64,000 nt of DNA from Bdellovibrionaceae bacterium UBA2339 (GTDB lineage: Bacteria > Bdellovibrionota > Bdellovibrionia > Bdellovibrionales > JAMPXM01): positions 9,297 through 73,296 of the forward strand of contig DDUL01000035.1 in assembly GCA_002344785.1 (NCBI GenBank), written 5' to 3'. Below are positions 8,809 through 18,548 of this stretch, piece by piece. The notes beneath the pieces were generated by a model. The model searched no databases and was not told where the DNA came from. It worked only from the letters and a program-made list of their open reading frames with translations. Position 1 is the stretch's first letter, and each line of letters starts with the position of its first letter. The translations under genes and the position numbers were made by a program.

Positions 8809-10365
8809 TCAATTCGACGACCAATGATCACGGATCGCCAGCGCCAAGAGCTCAGCGGAGGACATCAAAAGTTCGCGCGCTTGCGGTTCAAGCTTTGAAG
8901 CATCACCTGCGAGCAGTTGCCGACAAAAGTCCCATTGCGCGCGAGTCGCGGCCGTCATTTGTTGCGCGCCCGTAGTTCCGGGCCCGAGCTTCGCTTCCAA
9001 GAACTTCAGCAGCACAGGACCCGCACCTTCTTTGGCGAACGCCCGCACAAGATCGAGAGCCAACACATTCGTCGTACCCTCCCAGATCGAGAAGACTTGA
9101 GCGTCACGTAAGAGCTTCGGAATACCAGTGTCCTCCACGTAACCAGCTCCGCCAAAAATCTCCACCACTTCGCTGACGACTTCCATGCAGCGCTTCGCCG
9201 TGTAGGCCTTCACAATCGGCGTCATGGCCCTTAAAAGCACGCGCTCATCTTCGCTCGCCAATCCGACCTCATCGCGGCCCAACAGATGCGCGATGAAAAA
9301 CGTCAGATCAAAACACTTCTCGAATTCCGCCTCGAGGCGCGCCAGCGTGGAGGCATGCAATGGATGTTCGCGCAGCTTGCGACCAAAAGCCTGACGGAGA
9401 TCCGAATACACTTGCGCCAAGTCCAAGGCTCGTCGCATGTGCGCTGTCGCGCAAACCGAATTGTAGTAGCGCGTGATATTCAACAGCGCTGAGATTTTTT
9501 TGACGCCTTGACCTTCGCCACCCAAAAGTTCGGCGGGCGCCCCCATGAGCCTCAGCTCCGCGGTCGGCAACGCCTTCGTTCCCAGCTTATCCTTGAGTCG
9601 CAGCACTTCGATATTGCGAAGCTTGGCATTAGCGTCACGAAGTTCCAGAGCGAACAGTGAAAGACCGCGACTACCCGACTCGGCACCCTCAGGGCGCGCG
9701 AGCAAAAGACTCATCTGAGAAGTCGTTGCGGAGGTGAACCACTTCACGCCCTCCAGTCTCCACTCATTGCCAACGCGTTTGGCCAGCGTTGAGGTTCCAC
9801 TCACATCCGAGCCGCCAGCTCGCTCAGTCATCCATTGACCAGAGGTCCAAAACTTCGCTGGATCTCGAGAGAGCAAATGACTCAGCCAACGTCGTTTCTG
9901 ATCATCATTGGCGTACAATTCCAAAGCTCTCGCCGCGCCATCCGTCATCGCCAGCGGACAAGAGACGAAGGCACTTGAAGCGTGAAACAAATAGAGCAGA
10001 CCACCCTGCACGACGCGCGAATATTCACCTTGCTTGCGCTCATAGGCCGTCGCGACGATTCCCTCTTGCGCGGCCACAGCCTCAAGCTCCGACCAACCTC
10101 GACTCATGCGGATTTCATCAACGCGTTTTCCCCAAGCATCGAAGGCGATGTGCCGAGGCAACTCTGACTCAGCAAGTTCACTCCAACGCAGCCATTCCGT
10201 GAAGGCCAATCGCCCGCACCTTTGCCACTGCGACTCAACATCTTGAAAGACCCGCGCATCCAATCGACGGCGTAAGCCTTCGGCGACACCGACAAGACGA
10301 CGGTCCTGCGTGAAGGCGTTTTGAAGATGCTCGGCGAGATTCGGCGCGGATTGATAAAAGTCCAT
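8809..10365 (-). CDS. AidB-like acyl-CoA dehydrogenase
   Basis: 518 residues, close to AidB (541) and longer than ordinary acyl-CoA dehydrogenases (about 380). WMTERAGGSDVSGTSTLA (about residues 178-195) is the AidB-type FAD/substrate loop, where AidB has MTEKQGGSDV. LEGVKWFTSA and the C-terminal RDAQVFSIWEGTTNVLALDLVR are acyl-CoA dehydrogenase signatures. VVEIFGGAGYVEDTGIPKLLRD places the FAD-adenine region. E. coli AidB is an alkylation-response flavoprotein, but many relatives act on acyl-CoA substrates. The reaction here is undetermined. Confidence 0.88.
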   Translation of the reverse strand: MDFYQSAPNLAEHLQNAFTQDRRLVGVAEGLRRRLDARVFQDVESQWQRCGRLAFTEWLRWSELAESELPRHIAFDAWGKRVDEIRMSRGWSELEAVAAQEGIVATAYERKQGEYSRVVQGGLLYLFHASSAFVSCPLAMTDGAARALELYANDDQKRRWLSHLLSRDPAKFWTSGQWMTERAGGSDVSGTSTLAKRVGNEWRLEGVKWFTSATTSQMSLLLARPEGAESGSRGLSLFALELRDANAKLRNIEVLRLKDKLGTKALPTAELRLMGAPAELLGGEGQGVKKISALLNITRYYNSVCATAHMRRALDLAQVYSDLRQAFGRKLREHPLHASTLARLEAEFEKCFDLTFFIAHLLGRDEVGLASEDERVLLRAMTPIVKAYTAKRCMEVVSEVVEIFGGAGYVEDTGIPKLLRDAQVFSIWEGTTNVLALDLVRAFAKEGAGPVLLKFLEAKLGPGTTGAQQMTAATRAQWDFCRQLLAGDASKLEPQARELLMSSAELLALAIRDHWSSN

Positions 10366-10402
10366 GGCTTCACGCTAGGGTGAAGCTCGCAGCGGAGCAA
10401 CT

Positions 10403-11956
10403 CTAGACGCGCGCACTTTCGCGTCGCACCCAGGCCTCGGCCTTTCGAGCTAGCTGCACAAAGGGCAAACCCAACAAGAAATAAAGTCCCGCCACGAGCA
10501 GTCCCAAACCTAAGTAATCAAAGGATGCCGAAGCCAACTGACCATAAGTCGAAGTGAGCTCGACCATGGTGATCACCGATACTAATGAGGAATCCTTGAG
10601 AAGCGCGATGAAGTCATTCGTCATCGGCGGCAAAACCAGTCTCGCCGCTTGCGGCCAGATCACATGACGCAATCTCTGCCACAAGTTCATTCCCAATGCG
10701 CGAGCCGCATCGACTTGTGAACTGTGAACCGACAAGATACCCGCGCGATAATTCTCAGCTTCACAAGCCCCGTAGTTCAACCCCAAGCCGAGAATTGCCG
10801 CAACAAAAGGAGAAAACTCAATTCCCACACGCGGCAGTCCGTAAAATATTAAGAAGAGTTGAATCAAAAGTGGTGTGCCACGAAAGATCTCGACAAAGGC
10901 AATGGCCAGCCACCGCACAGGCTTTGGGCCGTAGAGTCGCATCGTGCTGACCAGCACCCCGACAAAAATAGCCAAGAGCATCGAGGTCACAGAGATCTTC
11001 AGCGTCATCCACGCACCACGAGCAAGCATCGGCGCGTACTTCGCATAGCGATCCCAGCGGTCCGACCAGTTCCGCGAGGCCTGCAACTGCTGCAAGTTCT
11101 CAACAAAGTTTTGATACTCCACAGGCGGAATTCGTGGAGCGACAGATTGCGACCAAGCTTGCGCAGTCAACGGATTCCAAAGTCCCCACCTCTCCAAGAT
11201 TTCGCGCAAGCTTCCATCTTGAATCATGTCCGCCAAGGCCCTGTCGATTTGTTCGGCCAACTTCGTATCTTCAAGTCGAACCGCAACCCCGTACTCCATA
11301 CGCCCGATCGGCTCACCGACGATCTTCAAGCGCGGATTGGTCTTCGCGTAGTAGATCGCGATCGGCTCATCTAAAAACACCGCATCCAAGCGACCCAATG
11401 CCAAATCTTGATAAGCATGAATTTCTTCGCTGTAGGTGACGACTTGCAGTGGAAAGTCGACCTCGGCCAACATTCGTTGCGCCAAACTTCCCGCTAGGCT
11501 CCCGACGCGTTGGCCTTCTAGGTCCTCAAGTCGTGTGACGCCTTCGACTTCTTGGCGTACGGCGATGACTTGTGCGGTGATGTAATAGGGGCGAGAGAAT
11601 CGAAGCACGCGCGCGCGATCTTCGGTAATTTCCAAGCCATTCACGATCAAATCACAATCGCCGCGCTTGAGGCCCTCAACCAAGCCTTCCCAGTTATTCT
11701 GCCTAAACTCAATTTCTCGGCCCAAGCGCTTGGCAAGCTCAGCCACGATCTCGGCTTCAAAGCCCTTCATCACATTCGGTGATTGCGGATCCTTGAATGA
11801 GAACGGCGCCCCGCTTTCCGCATCGGCTCCCCAACCCAGCTTGGCGCTTGAGTCTTCAGCCGCAGAACTGAGCGGCGAAGCTAGTACCGCACCCCAACCC
11901 AGGCTCAGCACAAGCAGCATCTTCCCAAGACACTTCAGTCCAAATCTTTGCCTCAT
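10403..11956 (-). CDS. Amino acid ABC transporter: fused substrate-binding protein and permease
   Basis: 517 residues. Signal peptide (MLLVLSLGWGAVLASPLSSA), then a family-3 solute-binding domain at about 35-270 (PNVMKGFEAEIVAELAKRLG, GDCDLIVNGLEITEDRARVL). A HisM-type permease domain occupies about 305-510 (GAWMTLKISVTSMLLAIFVG). Its EAA-loop region is YRAGILSVHSSQVDAARALG. Fusion of binding protein and membrane domain is known in glutamine/polar-amino-acid systems. Its ATG overlaps the stop of the ATPase gene upstream (ATGA), so both subunits come from one operon. The amino acid transported is not evident. Confidence 0.93.
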   Translation of the reverse strand: MRQRFGLKCLGKMLLVLSLGWGAVLASPLSSAAEDSSAKLGWGADAESGAPFSFKDPQSPNVMKGFEAEIVAELAKRLGREIEFRQNNWEGLVEGLKRGDCDLIVNGLEITEDRARVLRFSRPYYITAQVIAVRQEVEGVTRLEDLEGQRVGSLAGSLAQRMLAEVDFPLQVVTYSEEIHAYQDLALGRLDAVFLDEPIAIYYAKTNPRLKIVGEPIGRMEYGVAVRLEDTKLAEQIDRALADMIQDGSLREILERWGLWNPLTAQAWSQSVAPRIPPVEYQNFVENLQQLQASRNWSDRWDRYAKYAPMLARGAWMTLKISVTSMLLAIFVGVLVSTMRLYGPKPVRWLAIAFVEIFRGTPLLIQLFLIFYGLPRVGIEFSPFVAAILGLGLNYGACEAENYRAGILSVHSSQVDAARALGMNLWQRLRHVIWPQAARLVLPPMTNDFIALLKDSSLVSVITMVELTSTYGQLASASFDYLGLGLLVAGLYFLLGLPFVQLARKAEAWVRRESARV

Positions 11957-12714
11957 ACGAAGTGCCTCAAGAATTTCTGCGTCATCGGATTCTTTGGATT
12001 CCTCAACACATCAACCGGAGGACCTTCTTCGACGATTCGACCCGCGCTCATAAAGAGCACGCGATCAGCGAATCGCTCGGCGAATTTCATTTCATGAGTC
12101 ACCAAAATCTGCGTCGGGCGAGCCTCTCCTTGGCCCAACTCGGACATCACCGCCAGAACTTCGCTCACCATCTCGGGATCCAGAGCGCTCGTCGGCTCAT
12201 CGTAAAGCAAAATCTTGGGCGTCATTGCGAGAGCTCTCGCCATAGCGCCGCGCTGCTGTTGGCCGCCCGAGAGCTGCTGCGGAAAGTGCTCGGCGAAGTC
12301 ACTTAAACCCACTCTCGCCAATAAGGTCTCGGCGCGTTCGCGAGCGGCCTCTCGAGTCAGGCCTTGCACCACCATCGGCGCACGCATGAGATTTTCGATG
12401 AGATTCATATGTGGGAATAGGTTGAAGGACTGAAACACCATCCCCACGTGTTGACGAACGCGCAGGGCACGGCGCTCAAACTCAGCTTCGCCCAATTCGT
12501 TCAGCGACGACAGACTTTCGCCCGCAACTTCAACGCTTCCCTGATCCACGCTCTGTAGCCCATTCAGGCAACGAAGCAAAGTCGACTTCCCACAGCCCGA
12601 CGGACCAATGATCGCCACGCGCTCGCCCTCGGCCACACGCAGATCCACCTGATCGAGAATCACACGACCCGACAATTGAAGTCGCAATGAACTTGCGCGA
12701 AGAAGCATCGCCAT
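11953..12714 (-). CDS. GlnQ/HisP-type amino acid ABC transporter ATPase
   Basis: About 253 residues from the ATG at 12714 (a GTG two codons earlier is possible). Walker A is GPSGCGKSTLLRCLNGL, signature LSGGQQQRGAMARALAM, Walker B ILLYDEPTSALDPEMV and H-loop ILVTHEMKFAERF. The VFQSFNLFPHMNLIENLM segment is typical of polar amino acid importers. It is the first gene of a two-gene operon with the fused binding protein/permease. Confidence 0.94.
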   Translation of the reverse strand: MAMLLRASSLRLQLSGRVILDQVDLRVAEGERVAIIGPSGCGKSTLLRCLNGLQSVDQGSVEVAGESLSSLNELGEAEFERRALRVRQHVGMVFQSFNLFPHMNLIENLMRAPMVVQGLTREAARERAETLLARVGLSDFAEHFPQQLSGGQQQRGAMARALAMTPKILLYDEPTSALDPEMVSEVLAVMSELGQGEARPTQILVTHEMKFAERFADRVLFMSAGRIVEEGPPVDVLRNPKNPMTQKFLRHFV

Positions 12715-12816
12715 GCCCACACTCTTTCAATCTCAAGGTCTTAGGTCAATCTCATGGGCAAGCTTCCAGCGGCACGGCGTCTTGTCATCACGACCCTGCC
12801 GTGCTGACCTCGAAGC

Positions 12817-13416
12817 ATGTCATCCACAAGCCCAACTCCCCAAAAAATTCACTCGCCAACATCATCGCTCAAGAACAAATTGATCCCACTCAGCATCCTC
12901 ATTGTCGTATTGGGTCTTCCGCTCATCGGCATATTTTATTCGCCCGACGGTCATGGCTGGAGCAAGTGGGGAGATCTGCCGCTGATTCGACTGGCTTCCT
13001 ACGACGATCAAGATGCTCGAGTCCACGCTCTCATCGTCGCACGCGTTTTGGATTCGCCGAACTACGATTACCCCATCATCTCGCTGGGAACTCGACGCCT
13101 CACCTATCTCACACAATCCGAAATCATCGGGATCACGCCGACCAGCGACGCCGAAGTCGTTGGGCTTGAAACTCACGGGACTCTCACCAAAGGTCAGCGC
13201 TACCTACTCTTGCTGAATGCCAAGAACGAAGTCTTCGATGGGCTCGAGCTGGAAGCCGATGGTCGAGTTCGCTTGATTGACGTGGAAAAGAATCAAGCGC
13301 TGGCAGATCAGCCGATTGGCGGGATCGCATTTACGAATCCGATGAGTGTCGAAGAAGCGGCCGAGAAACTTGTCGGGCAAAAGTTCCCGCGCATTCCGAC
13401 ACGTTTTCACCCCTGA
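12817..13416 (+). CDS. Membrane-anchored protein of unknown function
   Basis: 199 residues. One N-terminal transmembrane helix (LIPLSILIVVLGLPLIGIFY, about residues 22-41) and a soluble domain of about 155 residues containing ARVHALIVARVLDSPNYDYP and GLETHGTLTKGQRYLLLLNA. No family recognised. The last 10 bp overlap the convergent Nudix gene. The domain probably faces the periplasm, judging by the basic residues (KNK) before the helix. Confidence 0.65.
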   Translation: MSSTSPTPQKIHSPTSSLKNKLIPLSILIVVLGLPLIGIFYSPDGHGWSKWGDLPLIRLASYDDQDARVHALIVARVLDSPNYDYPIISLGTRRLTYLTQSEIIGITPTSDAEVVGLETHGTLTKGQRYLLLLNAKNEVFDGLELEADGRVRLIDVEKNQALADQPIGGIAFTNPMSVEEAAEKLVGQKFPRIPTRFHP

Positions 13417-13847
13417 TTCGATGCCTTCGAACTCCCAAGGAAATGTCGGACGGCGTTCAAGATCTCCGGATGATAACTGAAGACCGCTTCGGCCTCCGCC
13501 TCAGGAACCCACAAAACGCCTCGATGATAACTAGCATCGCGCACATGGCGATGTGTTTGCTGAATCACTTCAGCCGCGTAGAACCAAGTTCTGCATGCAT
13601 ACATCTGGCCGTCCCATGCAAAGTCATACTCACGCACGAACTCGCTTTGCAGATTGAGACGGACTTGATAGCCCGTCTCTTCCAAGCACTCGCGAATCGC
13701 CGCCTGCTCCCGACTCTCGCCGCCTTCAATACCCCCGCCCGGCAAAAACACATAGTCGACTTGTGTCGTCGGATCCGTCGCACGAAATGCGAGAATCGCG
13801 CCCTGATGTCGAACAATCACGGACACACGCTCTCGCCAAATCTTCAT
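13407..13847 (-). CDS. Nudix hydrolase
   Basis: About 146 residues from the ATG at 13847, which overlaps the TGA of the permease gene (ATGA). The Nudix box is complete: GGIEGGESREQAAIRECLEE followed by TGY, matching GX5EX7REUXEEXGU. MKIWRERVSVIVRHQGAILA opens the beta-sheet. Members hydrolyse nucleoside diphosphates linked to other groups; the substrate cannot be predicted. It is the last gene of the metal-uptake operon, perhaps for no better reason than coupling. Confidence 0.9.
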   Translation of the reverse strand: MKIWRERVSVIVRHQGAILAFRATDPTTQVDYVFLPGGGIEGGESREQAAIRECLEETGYQVRLNLQSEFVREYDFAWDGQMYACRTWFYAAEVIQQTHRHVRDASYHRGVLWVPEAEAEAVFSYHPEILNAVRHFLGSSKASNQG

Positions 13848-14734
13848 GGCGCAACACCTCGCGACACCACTCGCTGGCTTGACGACAAGAGGCGTCCCAG
13901 CAAATAGATGAGCCAAGCGCTCAAAGGCAAAGTCAGCGCCATCGTTGGAACTGTCGGCAAACGTCCATCACCCCAAGATAGAGAGATCCAAAAGCCGACA
14001 CCCGCACCCACTCCAGTCGCCAACAAAATTCGCACGGCCAAGCCGCGAAGGCTTCGATGCCATCGCACCAATATCACCGGCACCAAAAACAGGCTCGCTA
14101 GCGTGAACAGCAAACCGAGAAATTGCACCGCACCTGCAATCAGTATGAAGCCCGCCAAATTCATCGCCCAATCCAATTGTCGATCGCGGCGGCGAAGTGG
14201 CGGTAGCTCAAAGCTCATCAAGTTAAACGAGATCCCCGTCAGCCGGCGCCACGCCATGAGCATGCCGAGGCCAACCAAGATTCCCAGCACGGATAAGAGC
14301 TGAGCCTCAACCTCACTCGACACGGCCAGATCACCAAAATAGGCTGCCGATGTGTGCGCCTCAAGTCCCGGCGAAATCGCAATCACACACGCATTCAAAG
14401 CCATCAACAAACAGAATAAGGCAATGAAGTAAGTATTGCGCGAGGGCCACTTGGTGCGAATCAGTTTCTGCGACACCAGGCCCATCGCCAAGGCGAACAG
14501 AAATCCACTTAAAGTCGGCCACAAACTTGGTTCGTGCGGATGCGTGTGCTCTCCGTGCCAACTCGCTAGAAGTCCTAGTGCCAAGACCACACCCAACGAG
14601 GCCGACTGACTGACCACCAAAGTCTGCATGGCCTGCTGCCTTGCCGCGAGTTGTGTGCCGATCAACGCCAAGGCCGAAGACACAACGACAGCCGCGAGAA
14701 TCGACCACTTGTAGATCAAAATCAGTTCACTCAT
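13844..14734 (-). CDS. znuB: Metal (zinc/manganese) ABC transporter permease, ZnuB-like
   Basis: About 296 residues from the ATG at 14734, which overlaps the end of the ATPase gene by 8 bp. ABC-3 family permease: helices with SASLGVVLALGLLASWHGEH, FLFALAMGLVSQKLIR and FILIAGAVQFLGLLFTLASL. It follows ATPase and binding-protein genes in the usual order A-C-B. The symbol rests on the binding protein's His-rich metal site; Mn2+ cannot be excluded. Confidence 0.82.
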   Translation of the reverse strand: MSELILIYKWSILAAVVVSSALALIGTQLAARQQAMQTLVVSQSASLGVVLALGLLASWHGEHTHPHEPSLWPTLSGFLFALAMGLVSQKLIRTKWPSRNTYFIALFCLLMALNACVIAISPGLEAHTSAAYFGDLAVSSEVEAQLLSVLGILVGLGMLMAWRRLTGISFNLMSFELPPLRRRDRQLDWAMNLAGFILIAGAVQFLGLLFTLASLFLVPVILVRWHRSLRGLAVRILLATGVGAGVGFWISLSWGDGRLPTVPTMALTLPLSAWLIYLLGRLLSSSQRVVSRGVAP

Positions 14735-15452
14735 GCGAAGCCCCGCGCGAATGCGGATCGATGACTTGTTCATCGGCTGGGGCCTCGGCAATTCGTAGCG
14801 AGGCGGCGGCTGCGTTTCGCCCTTGCAATCCTTGTAAACGAAGCAGCTTCACAGGAAATTTCTCTCGCAACTCGTTCGGAATCCGCTGCTCTTCACCATG
14901 GGCCACGAGCAAGACCGAGGCGCCTCGCTGCAGGCTCGCGATCATCTCACCCCAAAGCGCTCGAGCCGACTCGTGATCCAAGTGATTAAACGGCTCGTCC
15001 AATATCAAGAGCGCCGCCGGCGATCTGAAGATGCGCGTGAGCAGAGCCTTTTGTCGCTCACCCCCGCTTGCCGAGTCCCACTGCACATCCCAAAAATCAG
15101 CAGCCAAAATCTCCTTCGTTTGCCGTGGCGAACCCGCCCCCAATTCGACGACCTCGCCCAAGGTCAATGGCAAGAAAAACTGCAGCTGTCCTTGCTGTGG
15201 CAAGTAAGCGATCTCGTCATTGTCGAAGCTCACTCGCAAATCGATTTTCCCCGAGCTATGCGGCCACAAGCCCAAAATCGCCCGCAGAAGAGAGGACTTT
15301 CCCACGCCATTTGGCCCTTGAATCACCATGAGTTCGCCAGCACCAAGGCTCGCGCTCAACTCATCGAACATGCCTCGACCATCTGGGCGACGAAGTTGGA
15401 AGTTCGAAATTCTAAGCCGCACGGCTTGAGAATCTTCAGTTCCATTCGTCAT
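14727..15452 (-). CDS. znuC: Metal ABC transporter ATPase, ZnuC-like
   Basis: 241 residues. Walker A is GPNGVGKSSLLRAILGL, signature SASGGERQKALLTRIF (Ser-Ala-Ser-Gly-Gly-Glu), Walker B ALLILDEPFNHLDHESA and H-loop SVLLVAHGEEQRIP. The His in the switch region is present. Its start overlaps the binding-protein stop by 4 bp. Belongs to the znu-type importer with the permease downstream. Confidence 0.88.
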   Translation of the reverse strand: MTNGTEDSQAVRLRISNFQLRRPDGRGMFDELSASLGAGELMVIQGPNGVGKSSLLRAILGLWPHSSGKIDLRVSFDNDEIAYLPQQGQLQFFLPLTLGEVVELGAGSPRQTKEILAADFWDVQWDSASGGERQKALLTRIFRSPAALLILDEPFNHLDHESARALWGEMIASLQRGASVLLVAHGEEQRIPNELREKFPVKLLRLQGLQGRNAAAASLRIAEAPADEQVIDPHSRGASHE

Positions 15453-16462
15453 GGTGACTTCCCCGAATTCGTAGACCCAGGCTTCGAGGCCTGAATCGCC
15501 GCAATCAACTGTTCGATATAGTAGCGATGTAACTTTTCAATTCGATCAAACTTTTCGTCGCCAGGCCTGAGCATCACCGGCCAGCGTCGATTCGGAATGC
15601 CACTGATCTCGGAAAACTTCGACATGCTCGCATCGGGATGATGAGTCGCCGCTAGCGCGAGACGAACACCCTCAGCGCGAGCCCATGTCGCCGCCTGTGC
15701 AATTCGAGCCGCCGAAGGCGGAACACCTGGTTTCTCCTCGATGGCACCAATACTTCGCAAGCCATAGGCGGCGAAGAAGTAGGTGAAATCTTGGTGATAC
15801 TCGATGAACCGCAGTGACTCCAGAGATTGGCCTCGGCCCAAGCTGGCCTTGAGTTTCCGCGTGAGTTCCTGATGAAGCGCGAGCATGCGCTTCTCAAAGC
15901 GACTCACATTCGCCGCAACGGCCTCAGCCGATTTCGGCCGAAGCCGAGTCAGACACTCGCCGAGGCGCTTGGCGGCGGAAATCAAATGCAAAGGACTCAG
16001 ATAGAAGTGCGGATTTCCCGATGCATGCACATCGCCCATCGCGCGTGAAATCGGACCCTGGGGCTTTTGCAGAACTTCGACTCCCGCACCCAGCTCGCAG
16101 TAACCCTGACCACCCTTTTGCACCTGCGCGCGTCCACTCTTGGCCAGAACTTTAGTTAACCACGCCGACTCAAGTTCCAATCCCACCGATACGACGAGAT
16201 CCGCGCGCGAAGCCCGCTTCACAAACGAAGGTAGCGCTTCGACAAAATGCGGATCCTCGTGACCTCGCAACAGGTGCTCAACTTCAACTGGAAAACCAGC
16301 CTCGCCTCCACTGAGGTCTAAAGCCATCTCGGCAAACTCGGGCAAAGTGGTCAGCACGCGCAAAGCCTCTTGGGCCTGCGCTCGGCTTGAACCAACGAGC
16401 ACCGCCAAGACACTCCACGCGATGAGTACCTTTAGCCTGAAGTCACTCAAGAGGTCACTCAT
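15449..16462 (-). CDS. znuA: Metal ABC transporter substrate-binding protein, ZnuA-like
   Basis: 337 residues, family-9 solute-binding protein. Signal region VLIAWSVLAVLVGSSRAQAQ. Metal-ligand motifs are HLLRGHEDPHFVEALPS (about residues 63-79), GDVHASGNPHFYLSP (third His cluster, where ZnuA-like proteins have a conserved HxWLxP-like segment) and LRFIEYHQDFTYFFAAYGL. No long His-rich charged loop of the E. coli ZnuA type is present. The Asp/Glu and His set suits Zn2+ or Mn2+; zinc is favoured by the operon's Fur/Zur-type box. Confidence 0.87.
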   Translation of the reverse strand: MSDLLSDFRLKVLIAWSVLAVLVGSSRAQAQEALRVLTTLPEFAEMALDLSGGEAGFPVEVEHLLRGHEDPHFVEALPSFVKRASRADLVVSVGLELESAWLTKVLAKSGRAQVQKGGQGYCELGAGVEVLQKPQGPISRAMGDVHASGNPHFYLSPLHLISAAKRLGECLTRLRPKSAEAVAANVSRFEKRMLALHQELTRKLKASLGRGQSLESLRFIEYHQDFTYFFAAYGLRSIGAIEEKPGVPPSAARIAQAATWARAEGVRLALAATHHPDASMSKFSEISGIPNRRWPVMLRPGDEKFDRIEKLHRYYIEQLIAAIQASKPGSTNSGKSP

Positions 16463-16474
16463 CTCGAACCTCGA

Positions 16475-17662
16475 TTAAAAGTCATGCGCAGGATGCGCGC
16501 CCATAATGTAAACAGCCTGGAGCATAAACTGCCGATCGCGCTGATCGCCGACGCCTTCGGTGGTATCCACTTCGTGCGCGTAGGCGACACGAAACATCAA
16601 GTACTCACTGGATCGATAGGTGAGTGTCGGCACAATCGCGTAATCCAAATCAGCACGCCGTTCGCCCGTCGACACAAACTTCAAGCTCAACTCGGAAAAC
16701 GCGTCCAAACGGCAACCAAAACTCCAGCTCGAGTCCCAAGCATACTGCGGATAAACATAAAGCCCCGCCTGTTCGACATTGTCAGTGCCCGAACGACGCC
16801 GCTTTTGCAGGTAGGCCTCACTCTGCACCAACCACTTCAATCGGCGCGCCTCACGAAACTTATAGGTCCAGTCCACGCCAACCAGCTCCGTGATCGTTCC
16901 CACCGAATCACTACGGCGCAAGTAGGTCGCGCCGATGAGGTGACCGCCCGAAGTTTCATTCTCGATAAACAAAGTCGGATGCGCATAGACGAGAGGATGA
17001 ATCGGCCGCTGACCTTCGGTGTGGCAATGCCCAAAGCAATAACCGTTCGTCACACCCAAAGTCAGATCCACCACGGCCTCAGTCGGCAAATTCCACGTGT
17101 ACTCCACGCCAGAATCCGCAGCGCTCTCAGCTTGCACAACACCCGCACCGGCATTGAAGAACTGTCGATGCACTTTGGGTGCGGTGATGAACGGCCAATC
17201 ATGCTGATGAAATTGATTGAGTCGACCGACGCCTAAAAGAAACTTTCCGAGCTTAAATCGACTTTGCGGAATCAATCGCGTCGAGCCCACATAAGCTTCA
17301 TGCAAGCCGAACTTGAACTCATCCGACTCCGTGTGGCCCGCAAAGACCAATGCGCCATCAAACATCGGGTCAATCGCACCGGAAAACGAGAACTCGGCCG
17401 ATCTTGGCACCCAACGATTCTGAGAATCTTGGTCCATCGAAAACGGTCCGACTAAATCCACAGCTGCAAAAATGTCGATCGGCAGTGATGAAACGGCTCG
17501 CGCCACAGTGTCGGATGAATTGTCGCTCGAACTGGCGACAGGCATCGACGAAGCTTGGCTCATGCTCGTCGCCTGCGATGTCCACGGCAACAGTAGAGCC
17601 CCAGCGAAGACCGAGGCTAATGGCAACAAACTGACAAATCGTTCTCGCGCTGCACTTCGCAT
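16475..17662 (-). CDS. Predicted outer-membrane beta-barrel/porin-like protein of the metal-uptake operon
   Basis: 395 residues with an N-terminal signal (SLLPLASVFAGALLLPWTSQ). The body alternates aromatic/hydrophobic and polar residues as in barrels, for example YMFRVAYAHEVDTTEGVGD, and ends DRQFMLQAVYIMGAHPAHDF. A distinctive NGYCFGHCHTEGQRP segment has two Cys and two His. It lies 12 bp upstream of znuA, so it is almost certainly cotranscribed. I infer passage of metal or metal chelate through the outer membrane. No named family recognised. Confidence 0.68.
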   Translation of the reverse strand: MRSAARERFVSLLPLASVFAGALLLPWTSQATSMSQASSMPVASSSDNSSDTVARAVSSLPIDIFAAVDLVGPFSMDQDSQNRWVPRSAEFSFSGAIDPMFDGALVFAGHTESDEFKFGLHEAYVGSTRLIPQSRFKLGKFLLGVGRLNQFHQHDWPFITAPKVHRQFFNAGAGVVQAESAADSGVEYTWNLPTEAVVDLTLGVTNGYCFGHCHTEGQRPIHPLVYAHPTLFIENETSGGHLIGATYLRRSDSVGTITELVGVDWTYKFREARRLKWLVQSEAYLQKRRRSGTDNVEQAGLYVYPQYAWDSSWSFGCRLDAFSELSLKFVSTGERRADLDYAIVPTLTYRSSEYLMFRVAYAHEVDTTEGVGDQRDRQFMLQAVYIMGAHPAHDF

Positions 17663-17773
17663 GTTGGCTCTTTTGCTCTCCGGCTCGATTTGTCGCCCGA
17701 ATTCAGGAGGCGATCGGCCCCGCCTCGACTCTCGCGTGAGGCCCCTGCCTCAACTCTCGCTTTGGGGAAATCG

Positions 17774-18406
17774 TCACTCGTGACGATCGCGAACTTCTTG
17801 CCGATCCAGTCCCAGCAAACTTGCCGAGCGCAATCGGACACCCCATTGCACACCGACTCCTTGCATCGGCACAAGGTCTTCGAGCAATTCGTCGCCTTGC
17901 GCCTCATTCCAAAGAACAGTGTGCATCTGATCGCCATCATTATTGTGCACATCCCACCAGAGCTCATGCACATCATTCGCGGCAAAACGAGGCAACAATG
18001 CTGTGTAGTCCCGCTCCTCAGTGCCGACCATCAAGGCCACCGAGATCTGCTCCGCACCCGCGGGCCGACGCAAAATCAACTCCACGCCGCCCGAAAGATC
18101 AGCGCGCGCAAAGGTCTGCACACGCAACTCCCCGCCATCTTCAATTTTAAACTTGAAGTAGAAGTTGTGGCCCGAGTTCACTTTGATCATCGGCGATGCC
18201 ACACGAATTTGCCCATCACCTTCAAGCTTTCCAGCACGAAGACTGAGCTGGGACCCCGGCAAAATTTCGAATTTAAATCCGCCGAGCTTTTGATCTTCCG
18301 GCAGGGCCTCGGCCGCTTCACGATCTGGATTGCGAGAAGATCCACAGCCCGAAAGCTTCACACCCAAAAGCAGAACCAAGGCGACAAGGCTCATCGACTT
18401 CAGCAT
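17774..18406 (-). CDS. Predicted lipoprotein, unknown function, metal-uptake operon
   Basis: About 210 residues from the ATG at 18406. MLKSMSLVALVLLLGVKLSG is followed by Cys, giving lipobox LSGC and a clear type II signal. The mature part has FKFEILPGSQLSLRAGKLEG and DVHELWWDVHNNDGDQMHTV, the latter rich in His, Asp and Trp. No family recognised. It sits between the secreted protein gene and the outer-membrane protein gene in the same direction; gaps of about 140 and 110 bp leave room for extra promoters, but I found no box there. Confidence 0.7.
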   Translation of the reverse strand: MLKSMSLVALVLLLGVKLSGCGSSRNPDREAAEALPEDQKLGGFKFEILPGSQLSLRAGKLEGDGQIRVASPMIKVNSGHNFYFKFKIEDGGELRVQTFARADLSGGVELILRRPAGAEQISVALMVGTEERDYTALLPRFAANDVHELWWDVHNNDGDQMHTVLWNEAQGDELLEDLVPMQGVGVQWGVRLRSASLLGLDRQEVRDRHE

Positions 18407-18548
18407 TCGCTGAGCCCGGCCAAAGCGAGCTTGATCGATTCTCGAACACAAGCTTTGAATTTGCATGTCACCCTCTCTCACAAAATCCGGTCACAACACC
18501 TGAAACCGACCGCCTCTAACGGATCACGCGGGACTGATAGGACGAGCT